A stretch of DNA of 64,000 nt, taken from JALHMQ01 sp020248785. Its GTDB lineage: Bacteria > Pseudomonadota > Gammaproteobacteria > Burkholderiales > Burkholderiaceae_F. Under the pieces are notes generated by a model. That model was not told where the DNA came from. It saw only the letters and a list, made by a program, of their open reading frames with translations, and ran no database searches. The stretch spans positions 1-64,000 of the forward strand of contig JBKDNL010000117.1 in assembly GCA_046343415.1 (NCBI GenBank). The letters run 5' to 3'. The translations under genes and the position numbers were made by a program. Shown here one piece after another: positions 1 to 8,512 of the stretch (position 1 is the stretch's first letter; every line of letters begins with the position of its first letter).

Positions 1-189
1 CCCGGACCGGCTACCGAAGGGCGGTTTGCGCTTCTCCGCTTACAACAGCCCAGCTTCAGCCGCCAGCACTCCGAACAGCCGCGACGCCTCCGGAGCGAAG
101 GGCGTGGCGACGCAGTGCGCTGAGTCACCGCGCGCTATCGGCCGGCTGACACGGCGCGCCGTTGGCGACGTGTTGGCGTCAATCCACGC

Positions 190-548
190 AGCCAGGGTGC
201 TCGCCGTCGCTGCGCGCTGGCTGCGCGCCTCGGTCGGGCCGACCGTGCGACTGATCGCGGTGGACGACATCGACTTTCCGCGCTCCGACGAGAAGTACAC
301 GCCGATCGCCTGGCGCGGCGACGGCGGCGCGCCGACCGAAGCGGAGGTCCGCACGTCGCTGAAGGAACTGGTGGCGCAACTGGACCCGAACCAGTTCGCG
401 CAAGCGCACCGCTCGGTGGCGGCCAATCTGCGCTCGGTCAGTCATGTCACGCGTGCCGAGGACGAGACCGCCGCCATCCACCTCAAAGGGCAGCGCGAGG
501 TGCTTCCGGCGAGCCGCAGTTACCTGCCCCCTGTTCAAGCAGATGTGA
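190..548 (+). pseudogene. Decayed LytTR-domain response regulator remnant
   Basis: The frame shows a LytTR DNA-binding domain: VRLIAVDDIDF, SDEKYT, LKELVAQLDPNQFAQAHRS, NLRSV and HLKGQREV. The same landmarks occur in the intact LytTR regulator at 14018-14800. No receiver domain is visible upstream, and the first 50 or so codons of the open frame do not resemble one, so the gene is 5'-truncated. Near the end there is a run of five C at 527-531. Removing one C restores the usual family ending, LFKQM followed by TGA at 546-548; as given, the frame runs on into unrelated sequence. It is therefore either a pseudogene or an intact domain hit by a sequencing error at the C run. The 5' limit is approximate. 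Confidence 0.6.
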
Positions 549-687
549 CCGGCCGCGCCGGGATCGGCGGCGCGTTCGGCGCCGCTAGGCACCCATTCGC
601 GCAACGCTCGTGCGCCTCGTCGCACGGCGCCGCTGCCGGCGCAGCGCCGGGTGCACACTGAAGCGCCTCTTCAAGGAGCATCGCGCG

Positions 688-1026
688 ATGAACGCATGGA
701 CGGCTTTGGTTGTCGCCGGTGTGTTGGAGGTCGTTTGGGCCACCAGCATGAAGGCGTCCCAGGGATTTACCAGGCACCACTACACCGCGCTGACGTTCGC
801 TGCGGCGTGGGCCAGTTTCTGGCTTCTCGGCACCGCGATGAAGACGCTGCCGGCCGGCACGGCCTACGCCGTGTGGACCGGCATCGGCGCGGTCGGCGTC
901 GCGGTGCTGGGCATCTTGTTCTTCAAGGAGCCGGTCACGCTCGCGAGAATCGGTTGCATCGCGCTGATCGTTCTCGGGATTGCGGGTCTCAAGATGCTCG
1001 GCGGGTCGAGCGCGAGCGGGTTGTAA
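688..1026 (+). CDS. gdx: SMR-family guanidinium exporter (Gdx/SugE type)
   Basis: A 112-residue inner-membrane protein with four hydrophobic helices, the normal size for small multidrug resistance transporters. The SugE/Gdx signature is clear: GVLEVVWATSMKAS with the membrane Glu, then LPAGTAYAVWTGIGAVG, and a final GIAGLKML segment. Known Gdx proteins exchange guanidinium for protons as antiparallel dimers. The closeness to E. coli SugE rather than EmrE favours guanidinium over broad drug export; this is inference. The start ATG has an AAGGAG ribosome-binding site about 10 bases upstream; an upstream in-frame start is less likely. I looked for a guanidine riboswitch in 549-687 and saw none. 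Confidence 0.9.
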   Translation: MNAWTALVVAGVLEVVWATSMKASQGFTRHHYTALTFAAAWASFWLLGTAMKTLPAGTAYAVWTGIGAVGVAVLGILFFKEPVTLARIGCIALIVLGIAGLKMLGGSSASGL

Positions 1027-1265
1027 GTTCATTGCCAGACCGGTCGGGCGGCTTTGTCGTTTGCGTGGAAGCGGGGCTGCGTTGTACGAGACTCGCGCCG
1101 CGCTTCGGCCCCTCGCTACAACTTCCGTCCGGTCTCCGCGCGGCGCCGTCGCTGGCGCCGGGGTGGGTCGATTCGCGCCGCTCGCCGGAATGCCGTCGCA
1201 AAGCACTGGCCGCACGGCATGGCAAGGCGCACGCTGGCGTCCATCCCCACCCGACGGAGCCATCG

Positions 1266-1703
1266 ATGCCCACTTCTCTTTCTGTCCGCGCCGCCGCCGC
1301 GACGCTCCTTTCTGCCGGCGCCCTCACCGCCGTAGCCGCCGAAGTGACCGTCGAAGTGCGCGGCATCATCGGCAGCGACGGCGCAGTGCTGGTGGCTGTG
1401 TACGACTCGCCCGAGCAATGGCTGCGCAAGCCGGTACGCGCCGTTCGCCTGCCGGCCCAGCCGGGTCAGGCGGTGCGTGGCAGCCTGGGCGATCTGCCGC
1501 CGGGGACCTACGCGATCTCGGCCATCCACGACCGCAACGGCAATGGCAAGCTCGACGCGAATGTGTTTGGTATCCCGACCGAGCCTTATGCCTACTCCAA
1601 CGACGCGAGCGGCTTCATGGGGCCGGCGCGATTCGAGCAGGCCCGTTTCAGCGTGGGCGCGGAAGCGCTGGCCTTGGTCATCGACTTCAAGGGGGCGCAA
1701 TGA
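1266..1703 (+). CDS. DUF2141 domain secreted protein
   Basis: A 145-residue protein with an N-terminal signal peptide (hydrophobic 9-24, likely cleavage after AVAA). The mature part matches the DUF2141 pattern: a beta-rich domain, LPPGTYAISAIHD, then the loop DRNGNGKLDANVFGIP with EF-hand-like spacing, and a YAYSNDASG motif. Function of the family is unknown; the protein is presumably periplasmic. Its stop codon overlaps the start of the carotenoid oxygenase gene by four bases, so the two are probably translated together and may act on the same compound. Upstream in-frame codons exist, but the signal peptide sets the start at this ATG. Confidence 0.8.
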   Translation: MPTSLSVRAAAATLLSAGALTAVAAEVTVEVRGIIGSDGAVLVAVYDSPEQWLRKPVRAVRLPAQPGQAVRGSLGDLPPGTYAISAIHDRNGNGKLDANVFGIPTEPYAYSNDASGFMGPARFEQARFSVGAEALALVIDFKGAQ

Positions 1704-3205
1704 AACGCGCCGCAATGAATCTCGCGCGCCGACGGGTGACGCTGACGCTTGGTGCCGTCGGTCTGGCCGGCACGGGCGCCGCGCGCGCGGCGATGCCCGC
1801 TGTCACCTGGCCGGCCGCGATGACTCCGCTACGCGGGCTGACCGGGGCCGACCTCTCCTGCGATGCGCTCGACATTGAAGGCGACTGGCCGCACGAGCTG
1901 CGCGGCGCGCTGTACCGCAATGGCCCGGCGCTGTATGAGCGCGACGGTCAGCGCTACCGGCATTGGTTCGATGGCGACGGCATGGTGCAGGCGTTCCGCT
2001 GCGACGGGCGGCGCGTCAGCCACCGCGGGCGCTTTGTCCGCACAACCAAGTTCAACGCCGAGCAGGCGGCGGGGCGCTTCATGTACCCCGCCTTCGGCAC
2101 CGCCATCGCGGGTGCAAAGCCGATGCGCAGCGCCGACGAGGTCAACACCGCCAACACCAACGTCGTGCAGCACGGCGGGCGCCTGCTGGCGCTGTGGGAG
2201 GCCGGCTCTGCAACCGCGCTGGACGCGGCCACGCTCGACACGCGCGGCCCCGTCACGTGGCGCGACGATCTGGCCGGCATGCCATTCACCGCGCATCCCA
2301 AGGTGGACTCGCGCGGCACGCTGTGGGCCTTCGGCGCGCTGACTGGCAGCGAGAAGCTGGCGCTCTACGAGATCGACGCCACGGGACGGCTGCGCCGCTT
2401 TGCGCTGCTGCCGGTACCGCCGGTGACGATGCTGCACGACTTCGTCGTCACCGAGCGGCATCTGCTGTTCGTGCTGCCGTCGGTGCGCTTCGACCGCGAG
2501 CAGGCGCGCGCGGCCGGCTATCTGCTGGGCGGTTTTGCCGACGCGCCGGGGCTGCCGCAGCGGGTGCTCGCCGTGGCCAAGTCCGATCTGGCCACGGTGC
2601 GCGAGTACGAGCTGCCGCCGGGATTCGTCTTTCACTTCGGCAACGGCTGGGACGACGCCGACGGCACGATTCACTTCGACATGGTGCTGCACAGCGGCGC
2701 CGACGTGATGAGCGAGGCGATGACCGCGCTGATGCGCGGCGAGACCGCCGCGGCCCGCAGCCACTCTCCGCGGATGGCGCGGGTCGCGCTCGCGCCCCAC
2801 AGCGGACGGGTGCGGATCGAACTGTTGCCCGAGGCTGCCGAGTTTCCACGCGTCGATCCGCGCCGTGTCGGCCTGCGCCACCGGCTACTGATCGCGCCGG
2901 TGGCCATCGACTCGCGCCACGGCTTTGGCTTCAATGCCGTGCAACGGCTCGACATCGACAGTGGCCGCACCGACCGTTACGTGTGGGGCGACGAGTACGT
3001 CATCGAAGAACAACCGCTGGTGCCGCGCGGCGCTGACGCGCGCGAGGGCGAGGGCTGGCTGGTCGGCACCGGATTCGACGTGCGCCGGCAGGTGTCGTTC
3101 GTCAGCGCGTTCGACGCCCAGCGGGTCGCGGCCGGCCCGCTCGCGATCGCGCGACTGCCCTATGCGCTGCCATTAGGATTTCATGGCAACTTTGTCATGT
3201 CGTAA
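1700..3205 (+). CDS. Carotenoid oxygenase (RPE65/lignostilbene dioxygenase family)
   Basis: A 501-residue non-heme iron dioxygenase of the carotenoid-cleavage family. Four iron-ligating histidines can be placed: His199 (TAHPKVD), His246 (MLHDFVVTE), His312 (FHFGNGWDD) and His495 (GFHGNFV). The family hallmark ELRGALYRNGPALYE...HWFDGDGM is at residues 66-94. The N-terminus (RRRVTLTLGAVGLAG, then ARAA) looks like a Tat signal, implying export after folding. Substrate cannot be told: apocarotenoids, stilbenes and lignin-derived alkenes are all possible. It overlaps the preceding DUF2141 gene (ATGA), indicating an operon. The start at 1700 is supported by this overlap and by the leader peptide. 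Confidence 0.9.
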   Translation: MKRAAMNLARRRVTLTLGAVGLAGTGAARAAMPAVTWPAAMTPLRGLTGADLSCDALDIEGDWPHELRGALYRNGPALYERDGQRYRHWFDGDGMVQAFRCDGRRVSHRGRFVRTTKFNAEQAAGRFMYPAFGTAIAGAKPMRSADEVNTANTNVVQHGGRLLALWEAGSATALDAATLDTRGPVTWRDDLAGMPFTAHPKVDSRGTLWAFGALTGSEKLALYEIDATGRLRRFALLPVPPVTMLHDFVVTERHLLFVLPSVRFDREQARAAGYLLGGFADAPGLPQRVLAVAKSDLATVREYELPPGFVFHFGNGWDDADGTIHFDMVLHSGADVMSEAMTALMRGETAAARSHSPRMARVALAPHSGRVRIELLPEAAEFPRVDPRRVGLRHRLLIAPVAIDSRHGFGFNAVQRLDIDSGRTDRYVWGDEYVIEEQPLVPRGADAREGEGWLVGTGFDVRRQVSFVSAFDAQRVAAGPLAIARLPYALPLGFHGNFVMS

Positions 3206-3301
3206 GGTGCTTCGCCATCGTCGCCGGAGAGGTGGCGAACGCTGTCTCGTTTGAGGCTCTGTCAGCCTTGGGCGCGCGCTCGCATCGAGCCGCTAGCGAC
3301 T

Positions 3302-4714
3302 TCAGTTCGGCGCGCGCACGCCTAGCACGCGCGCGCAGTTGCCGCTGAAGTCCAGCCGCTGATCCTCGAGCAAGGTGGAGTTGCCGGTGTCGCTGACGTC
3401 CACCAGGTGCTTCAGTGTTCCGCTCGTGAATGACGCTGACGCGTTCGCCCCCGTGACGTCGCTGTACCAGACGCGAGCCCCAGCGTTGTTGCGCACCACG
3501 AGCGCGCCAAACCACGCCGCGCGCTGGCAGCCGCGGAACGGGCTGTCTCGGCTGGTGGAGGCCACGCGCGAGCCGACCGGCACGCTGGGACCGCTGCCCA
3601 CCGAGGGGCCGCCGCCCACGGGCAGCGCTTCACAGGTGCTGCCGCGCGCCAGCCGCACCGGGTTGCTCGTCACTTCGTTGCCGGCGGCGTCCAGCCCCGT
3701 GTAGCAAAGGTCGATGCTGTTGCGCAGGCTAGGCGCGTTGGCCGCCTGAACGAAGCGCGCCGGATCGGTGGTGCCCACGCCCATGTCGGTGCTTGCCAGC
3801 ACTCCGCCACCACTGCGCGTCAGCGTGAGGCTGCTGTTCCAGCGCTCGCGCAGGCCGGCGGCGTAGTCGGAGCTCTGGCTCGCGGCGACCAGAATGTTGG
3901 TGAAGGCACGCTGCTGTGTGGGCACGAAGCGGCCGCTGACGGCGGTCGGCGGATTGATGTCGATGATCTCGTTGGCCAGGCCATAGTTGGCGAGGCCACT
4001 GACGATCAGCTTGCCCCGATAAGCAGGCAGGGACGGGTTGACGTTGCTGCTTGCACAATCGGCCGCGACGATCAGCGAGTAGCGGTTGCCGGTGAGCGAG
4101 GCCGCCGTGGCGCTGTCCTGGTTGAAGGCCACGAGCTGGTCGCACACGACGTCGTTGACCTGCTGGTTGTTGATGCTGCGGTCGCGCCGCCGGTCATTGG
4201 CGAACAGGATCTTGTAGGCCTCGTGTCGCTCCGTCAGCGGCGCGCCGGTGCCGGTGGCGTATTCGTTGACGTAGCCAAAAGGGATGCCGCTGACGGCAAG
4301 CTCGTCGTTGTCAACGGTGCCATTGGCGTTGGCGTCGAAGGCAAAGTGGCGGCGCAGCTCGTCCCAGCCGTCGTAGCCCAGTGGGCTGGCCTGCGATGGA
4401 TCGGCACCGTGCTCGTGGCCGAAGACGCAGGTGATCGCGCCGTTGCCACCGGTGAGCGCCGGCGGGTGCCAAGTTGGGTACTTGCGGCCGTCCGGGCCAA
4501 TGACGAAGAACCGGTCGTGCTGCTCCTTCGTGCAGATGGTCTCGCCGCTTTGGGCCTGCGGCGGCGTCCACACGCCAAAGGCACGGCTGGCCGGGCGATC
4601 GCCGGGACTACCGCCGCCACCGACGCTGGAATCGCCTTCGCACGAGACGACCGCGCCGGTGAGCATGAAGGCAGCGGCAAGCGCGGCGGCGGAGCGAGGC
4701 AGGATCGTGTTCAT
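3302..4714 (-). CDS. Orphan lipoprotein with EF-hand-like loop, function unknown
   Basis: 470 residues, family not recognised. The N-terminus is a lipoprotein signal (hydrophobic 9-23, lipobox VVSC, lipidated Cys25), followed by a Gly/Ser-rich linker. Residues 61-110 carry paired Cys (61, 96), a TWHPP motif and CVFGHEHGADP, where clustered His100/His102 and acidic residues could bind metal. Residues 127-138 (DANANGTVDNDE) fit a canonical EF-hand loop at positions 1, 3, 5, 9 and 12. More paired Cys occur in the C-terminal half, fitting an oxidised extracytoplasmic protein. It is convergent with the carotenoid oxygenase and has no obvious operon partner. Metal or calcium binding is inference. 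Confidence 0.75.
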   Translation of the reverse strand: MNTILPRSAAALAAAFMLTGAVVSCEGDSSVGGGGSPGDRPASRAFGVWTPPQAQSGETICTKEQHDRFFVIGPDGRKYPTWHPPALTGGNGAITCVFGHEHGADPSQASPLGYDGWDELRRHFAFDANANGTVDNDELAVSGIPFGYVNEYATGTGAPLTERHEAYKILFANDRRRDRSINNQQVNDVVCDQLVAFNQDSATAASLTGNRYSLIVAADCASSNVNPSLPAYRGKLIVSGLANYGLANEIIDINPPTAVSGRFVPTQQRAFTNILVAASQSSDYAAGLRERWNSSLTLTRSGGGVLASTDMGVGTTDPARFVQAANAPSLRNSIDLCYTGLDAAGNEVTSNPVRLARGSTCEALPVGGGPSVGSGPSVPVGSRVASTSRDSPFRGCQRAAWFGALVVRNNAGARVWYSDVTGANASASFTSGTLKHLVDVSDTGNSTLLEDQRLDFSGNCARVLGVRAPN

Positions 4715-4782
4715 GGCGACAACGCTAGTGCGCGAGCGGTTGATCGGTCAATCACCCCGGCGGCACTGCGCGAGCGCGCCGA

Positions 4783-5154
4783 TCACGCCGTCTGTTCAGT
4801 CGCGGCGCCGGCATCGAGCCGCATCGCCAATTGCTCGAAGAACACCACCACGGGCAACGCCTCCGCAGCCGTTAGCGGCGCGGCGCCCCGCTGCGCCAGC
4901 TCGCCGGCCAGATTGCGGGCCGCAGCGGCCGCCTCGCGCACCCGTTCCGGCGGCCGCTCGCGAAACACGATCTCATCGAGCCGGCGTTGCCGCCGATACC
5001 GACGCGCGTACTCGTCCTCGATGAAACGCGCCACCAGGTCATGCAGCAGCTTGTCGATGCCGTCGCGCGAACTCTCGGTGCCCAGCAACTCCAACTGCAT
5101 GTCGTTGAAGGCATGCAGGTAATGCGCTAGGTCGCGAAGTCGGTGCGAGAGCAC
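4783..5154 (-). CDS. Small helical protein, unknown
   Basis: A 123-residue reading frame starting with GTG, downstream of topB on the same strand. The sequence is predicted strongly alpha-helical and charged (RFIEDEYARRYRRQRRLDEIVFRERPPERV), with no signal peptide, transmembrane segment or known catalytic motif. I do not recognise a family. It lies between topB and the orphan lipoprotein; amino-acid composition is plausible for a real protein and the competing frames over it are less protein-like. The start is uncertain, since an internal ATG at codon 19 could be used. Confidence 0.45.
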   Translation of the reverse strand: MLSHRLRDLAHYLHAFNDMQLELLGTESSRDGIDKLLHDLVARFIEDEYARRYRRQRRLDEIVFRERPPERVREAAAAARNLAGELAQRGAAPLTAAEALPVVVFFEQLAMRLDAGAATEQTA

Positions 5155-5276
5155 GGCATGGCGTTGGGCAACAACGAGTCATCACAGCATACAGCGGCCA
5201 CGACCGCCCGCCGCAGACGAAATTGCCGCCAATCCGAGAGGCGATGCGGGTCCCTTGCGCCCGCGGGCCTGTGCGT

Positions 5277-8033
5277 TCAGCGCGTGGCGCCATTGCGGGA
5301 CGCTTTCTTGGCCGTGGACTTCACGGCGGCTTTCGAGGGTTTGGGCCCGCTCTTGGCGACGCTCGTTGCTGCACTCTTGCCCACTGAGGCGGCCTGCGTG
5401 GCGCTGCCCTTGGTTGTTGCGGCACGTTCTGCACGCACCTTGACCGCTTTGTCGGGCTCGCTCGCTTTCGCCTTGGCCGCTGCGTAGCGCGCGGCCGGTT
5501 CCGCAGCGGTGCCCGTGGCGCCGTCGGCGGTACCCGGCTCCGTGGCCTTGCCGACGCTCTTACCACTCGTCTTGCCCGCCACCTTGGCCGGACGCGGCTC
5601 AAACTCGAAGCCCACGCCCCCGTCCGGCTTCTTCACCAAGAATGCCGAGAACTTGCGGCGCGTCTTGTTGGACACGAAGCCGCGCAGGATGTCGGTGCGG
5701 CCAGTGTCCAGCAGCTTGCGCATCTGCTCGGGTGCGATCTCCTGCTGCAGGATGACTTTGCCGGAGCGAAAATCACAGCTCTTGTTCGGACCGACGCTCT
5801 TTTCGCACACGTAGGCCATCGGCTGCTCGTACACCGTGGACTTGCACTTTGGGCAGGCACCCATGGCCGCCGCGCCCGAAAAGTCCACCGGCTCGCCGCT
5901 GTCGTCCTCTCCGGGTGCGGTGCCGAAGTCAAATTCCAGCTTGTGCTCGGGCGTGATCTTGAGCACGGCCGCAAACGGTCGGCCCATTTTGGAGCGGAAG
6001 CCCTGCAACGGTCCGATCTGCTTGTCGCGCAACAGCTGCTCGACCTCGTCGTACTCGAAGCTGCGGCTGGCTGGGTGCTTGGTGATCGAGAAATCACAGG
6101 CCGCGCAGGCAAAGCGCCGGTAGTTCTCCTGCACCGTGCCGCCGCACTTCGGGCAGGGCGTTTTCAGCGTTGCGTAGTCGCCCGGCACGGTGTCGGACTC
6201 GTAGCTCTTGGCGCGCTCGACGAGCTTCTTGGTCATCTGCGCGATCTCGCGCATGAACGCCTCGCGCTTGAGCTTGCCGCGCTCCATTTGCGCGAGCTGG
6301 TACTCCCAGTCGCCGGTCAGTTCGGGATGGGTGAGCTCGTCCACGCCAAGGCCGCGCAACAGCGTGAGCAGCTGGAACGCCTTGGCCGTTGGATGCAGGT
6401 CCTTGCCGTCGCGCACCAGGTACTTCTCGGTGATGAGCCCCTCGATGATGGCGGCGCGTGTCGCCGGCGTGCCCAGGCCCTTGCCCGCCATGGCCGCGCG
6501 CAGCTCCTCGTCGTCGACGAGCTTGCCTGCGCCTTCCATCGCCGACAGCAGTGTCGCCTCGTTGTAGCGGGCGGGCGGCTTGGTAATCAGGCCCACCGCA
6601 TCGATGGCATCGGTGCGCACACGCTCGCCCGCGTCGACCTTCACCAACGAGCCCTGTTCCTCCTGCGCTTCCTTGCCGTAGATGGCAAGCCAGCCGGGCT
6701 CCACCAGCACCTTGCCCTCGGTCTTGAACTGGTGCTGCTCGACGACCGTGATGCGGGTGGTCACGAGGTACTCGGCAGCCGGATGGAACACCGCCAGGAA
6801 GCGCTTGACCACGAGGTCGTAGATCTTCTGCTCGGCCTCCGACAGCGTGCGCGGCGTCTCCAGCGTCGGGATGATCGCGAAGTGGTCCGAGATCTTGCTG
6901 TTGTCGAAGATGCGCTTGTTCGGCCGGATCCAGTCGTTCTTCTCTATCGCCTTGGCAAAGGGCGCGTAGTCGCGCATGCCGGCCAGCACCTTGACCGTCT
7001 GCTTGGCGACTTTCAGGTAGTCCTCGGGCAGCGCACGCGCGTCCGTCCGCGGGTAGGTGAGCACCTTGTGCTTCTCATACAGCGCCTGCGCCAGCGACAA
7101 CGTGGTCTTGGCCGAGAAGCCGAAGCGCCCGTTGGCCTCGCGCTGCAAACTGGTGAGATCGAACAGCAGCGGTGACAGTTGCGTGGACGGCTTGGCTTCC
7201 TCGTTGACGGTGCCTGGCTTGCCGGTGCAGGCGGCAACGATCGCCTCGGCTTTCTTCTGGTCCCACAGCCGCTCGGCGCGCGCGTGCTCGTCATCGTCCG
7301 GCTTCTTGAAGCCGGGGTCGAACCAGCGGCCCTCGTAGGCGCCGGCCGTGGCGCCAAACGTCGCCCGCACCTCCCAATAATCGCGCGCCACGAACTTGCG
7401 GATCTTGTCCTCGCGCTCGACCACGATCGCCAGCGTGGGCGTCTGCACGCGGCCCACCGTGGTCAGGAAGAACCCACCGTCCTTGCTGTTAAAGGCGGTC
7501 ATCGCGCGGGTGCCGTTGATGCCCACCAGCCAGTCGGCCTCGGAGCGGCAGCGCGCGGCATCCGCCAGCGGCTGCATCTCATCGTCGCTGCGCAGCTGCG
7601 CAAACGCCTCGCGGATAGCCGCTGGCGTCATCGACTGCAACCACAGCCGCTTGACCGGTTGCCTGGCTTTGGCGTGCTGCGCGATGTAGCGAAAGATGAG
7701 CTCACCCTCGCGGCCGGCGTCGCAGGCGTTGACCAGCGCGGTCACGTCCTTGCGCTTGATGAGCTTGGTCAGAAGCTTCAGCCGCGCCTCGGCCTTTTCG
7801 ATCGGCCTCAGGTCGAAGTGCGGCGGAATCACCGGCAGGTGGGTGAAGCTCCACTTGCCCCGCTTCACATCGAACTCTTCCGGCGCCTGCAGTTCGAGCA
7901 GGTGGCCCACCGCCGAGCTCAACACGTACTCGCCGCTCTCGAAGTAATCTTGCTGCTTGGTGAAGCCGCCCAGCGCGCGTGCGATGTCCGCGGCGACAGA
8001 TGGCTTCTCGGCAATGATCAGGGCCTTGCTCAT
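5277..8033 (-). CDS. topB: DNA topoisomerase III
   Basis: A 918-residue type IA topoisomerase. The Toprim domain is at the N-terminus (MSKALIIAEKPSVAADIARAL, then NACDAGREGELIFR). The catalytic tyrosine is Tyr327 in LTYPRTDAR. The central domains are complete. The C-terminus carries two Cys-rich zinc-ribbon-like segments (CPKCGGTVQENYRRFACAAC and CPKCKSTVY...C...CDF) and then about 110 residues rich in Lys, Ala and Thr, probably a disordered DNA-binding tail. It decatenates and unlinks replication and recombination intermediates. The ATG at 8033 is chosen because the Toprim motif begins there; the frame is open further upstream but not conserved. It follows dprA and smg, but a terminator and a mobile element separate them. 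Confidence 0.95.
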   Translation of the reverse strand: MSKALIIAEKPSVAADIARALGGFTKQQDYFESGEYVLSSAVGHLLELQAPEEFDVKRGKWSFTHLPVIPPHFDLRPIEKAEARLKLLTKLIKRKDVTALVNACDAGREGELIFRYIAQHAKARQPVKRLWLQSMTPAAIREAFAQLRSDDEMQPLADAARCRSEADWLVGINGTRAMTAFNSKDGGFFLTTVGRVQTPTLAIVVEREDKIRKFVARDYWEVRATFGATAGAYEGRWFDPGFKKPDDDEHARAERLWDQKKAEAIVAACTGKPGTVNEEAKPSTQLSPLLFDLTSLQREANGRFGFSAKTTLSLAQALYEKHKVLTYPRTDARALPEDYLKVAKQTVKVLAGMRDYAPFAKAIEKNDWIRPNKRIFDNSKISDHFAIIPTLETPRTLSEAEQKIYDLVVKRFLAVFHPAAEYLVTTRITVVEQHQFKTEGKVLVEPGWLAIYGKEAQEEQGSLVKVDAGERVRTDAIDAVGLITKPPARYNEATLLSAMEGAGKLVDDEELRAAMAGKGLGTPATRAAIIEGLITEKYLVRDGKDLHPTAKAFQLLTLLRGLGVDELTHPELTGDWEYQLAQMERGKLKREAFMREIAQMTKKLVERAKSYESDTVPGDYATLKTPCPKCGGTVQENYRRFACAACDFSITKHPASRSFEYDEVEQLLRDKQIGPLQGFRSKMGRPFAAVLKITPEHKLEFDFGTAPGEDDSGEPVDFSGAAAMGACPKCKSTVYEQPMAYVCEKSVGPNKSCDFRSGKVILQQEIAPEQMRKLLDTGRTDILRGFVSNKTRRKFSAFLVKKPDGGVGFEFEPRPAKVAGKTSGKSVGKATEPGTADGATGTAAEPAARYAAAKAKASEPDKAVKVRAERAATTKGSATQAASVGKSAATSVAKSGPKPSKAAVKSTAKKASRNGATR

Positions 8034-8081
8034 GAGGGGGTTCCAATGGCGGCAGGCGTGCCGCGATCCAATGAACGCGCC

Positions 8082-8109
8082 AATAAAAAGCCGCCAGAAC
8101 GATGGCGGC
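8082..8109 (-). terminator. Intrinsic terminator downstream of smg
   Basis: Read on the minus strand: GCCGCC, an 8-base loop, GGCGGC, then TTTTTATTG. The stem is at 8090-8095 and 8104-8109. It lies about 400 bases past the smg stop; the intervening DNA includes the candidate mobile element at 8217-8403, suggesting that smg and its terminator were once closer. Confidence 0.7.
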
Positions 8110-8216
8110 CTCACTTTTCAGGATAACAACACAACCGGGGGCTCGCGCAAGTCCGGCATGCGGGGGCGTATTGCGTTCAGGCGGAGCCCATGGCCTCACA
8201 CGCGCGCGCAAGGCGG

Positions 8217-8403
8217 TTCAGCCTAAGAACCGCAGATATCATTGCTGTGGAACCGCGCAGATCGAGTATTGGCGCGGCTTTCCGGGTGATTCCCGCAACT
8301 GCGGACCGGTTCCAAATCGGTGATCGACCGCCGCTTTAGACTGTTCAATTGCGGCAGCGACTTGGCGCGTCTTGCGGCCGTCAACTGCGGTTCTTAGGTT
8401 CAG
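8217..8403. mobile_element. Candidate MITE, 177 bp, with 14-bp terminal inverted repeats and 5-bp target duplication
   Basis: The element spans 8222-8398. Its ends are perfect 14-base inverted repeats, CCTAAGAACCGCAG at 8222-8235 and CTGCGGTTCTTAGG at 8385-8398. They are flanked by direct copies of TTCAG (8217-8221 and 8399-8403), the footprint of a transposition event with a 5-base target duplication. An internal, weaker inverted pair (TGGAACCG..CGCAG near 8248-8260 and 8299-8314) echoes the ends. There is no reading frame for a transposase. Ends starting with CCT, 14 bases long, with 5-base duplications resemble IS1380-family elements such as ISEcp1; that link is inference from end structure only. 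The rest of 8034-8512 outside the element and terminator shows no gene. Confidence 0.65.
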
Positions 8404-8512
8404 TCGGTTCGGCCTCACTGGCAATGCAAGCCTGAGTCAAGTCAGGTCGCCGCTGTCGCACGACTTCTCGGCGACATCGATCGCCTGCTTGACCTACCCG
8501 GTTTACGGGGTG

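Noticed and set aside
549..687. Guanidine riboswitch before the Gdx-type exporter
   Set aside because: No pair of stems with ACGR loops or ykkC-like core is visible; the hairpins present are generic GC pairs.
5943..7175. Long open frame antisense to topB (410 codons)
   Set aside because: A GC-rich shadow of topB with His/Arg/Leu-biased composition and no motif.
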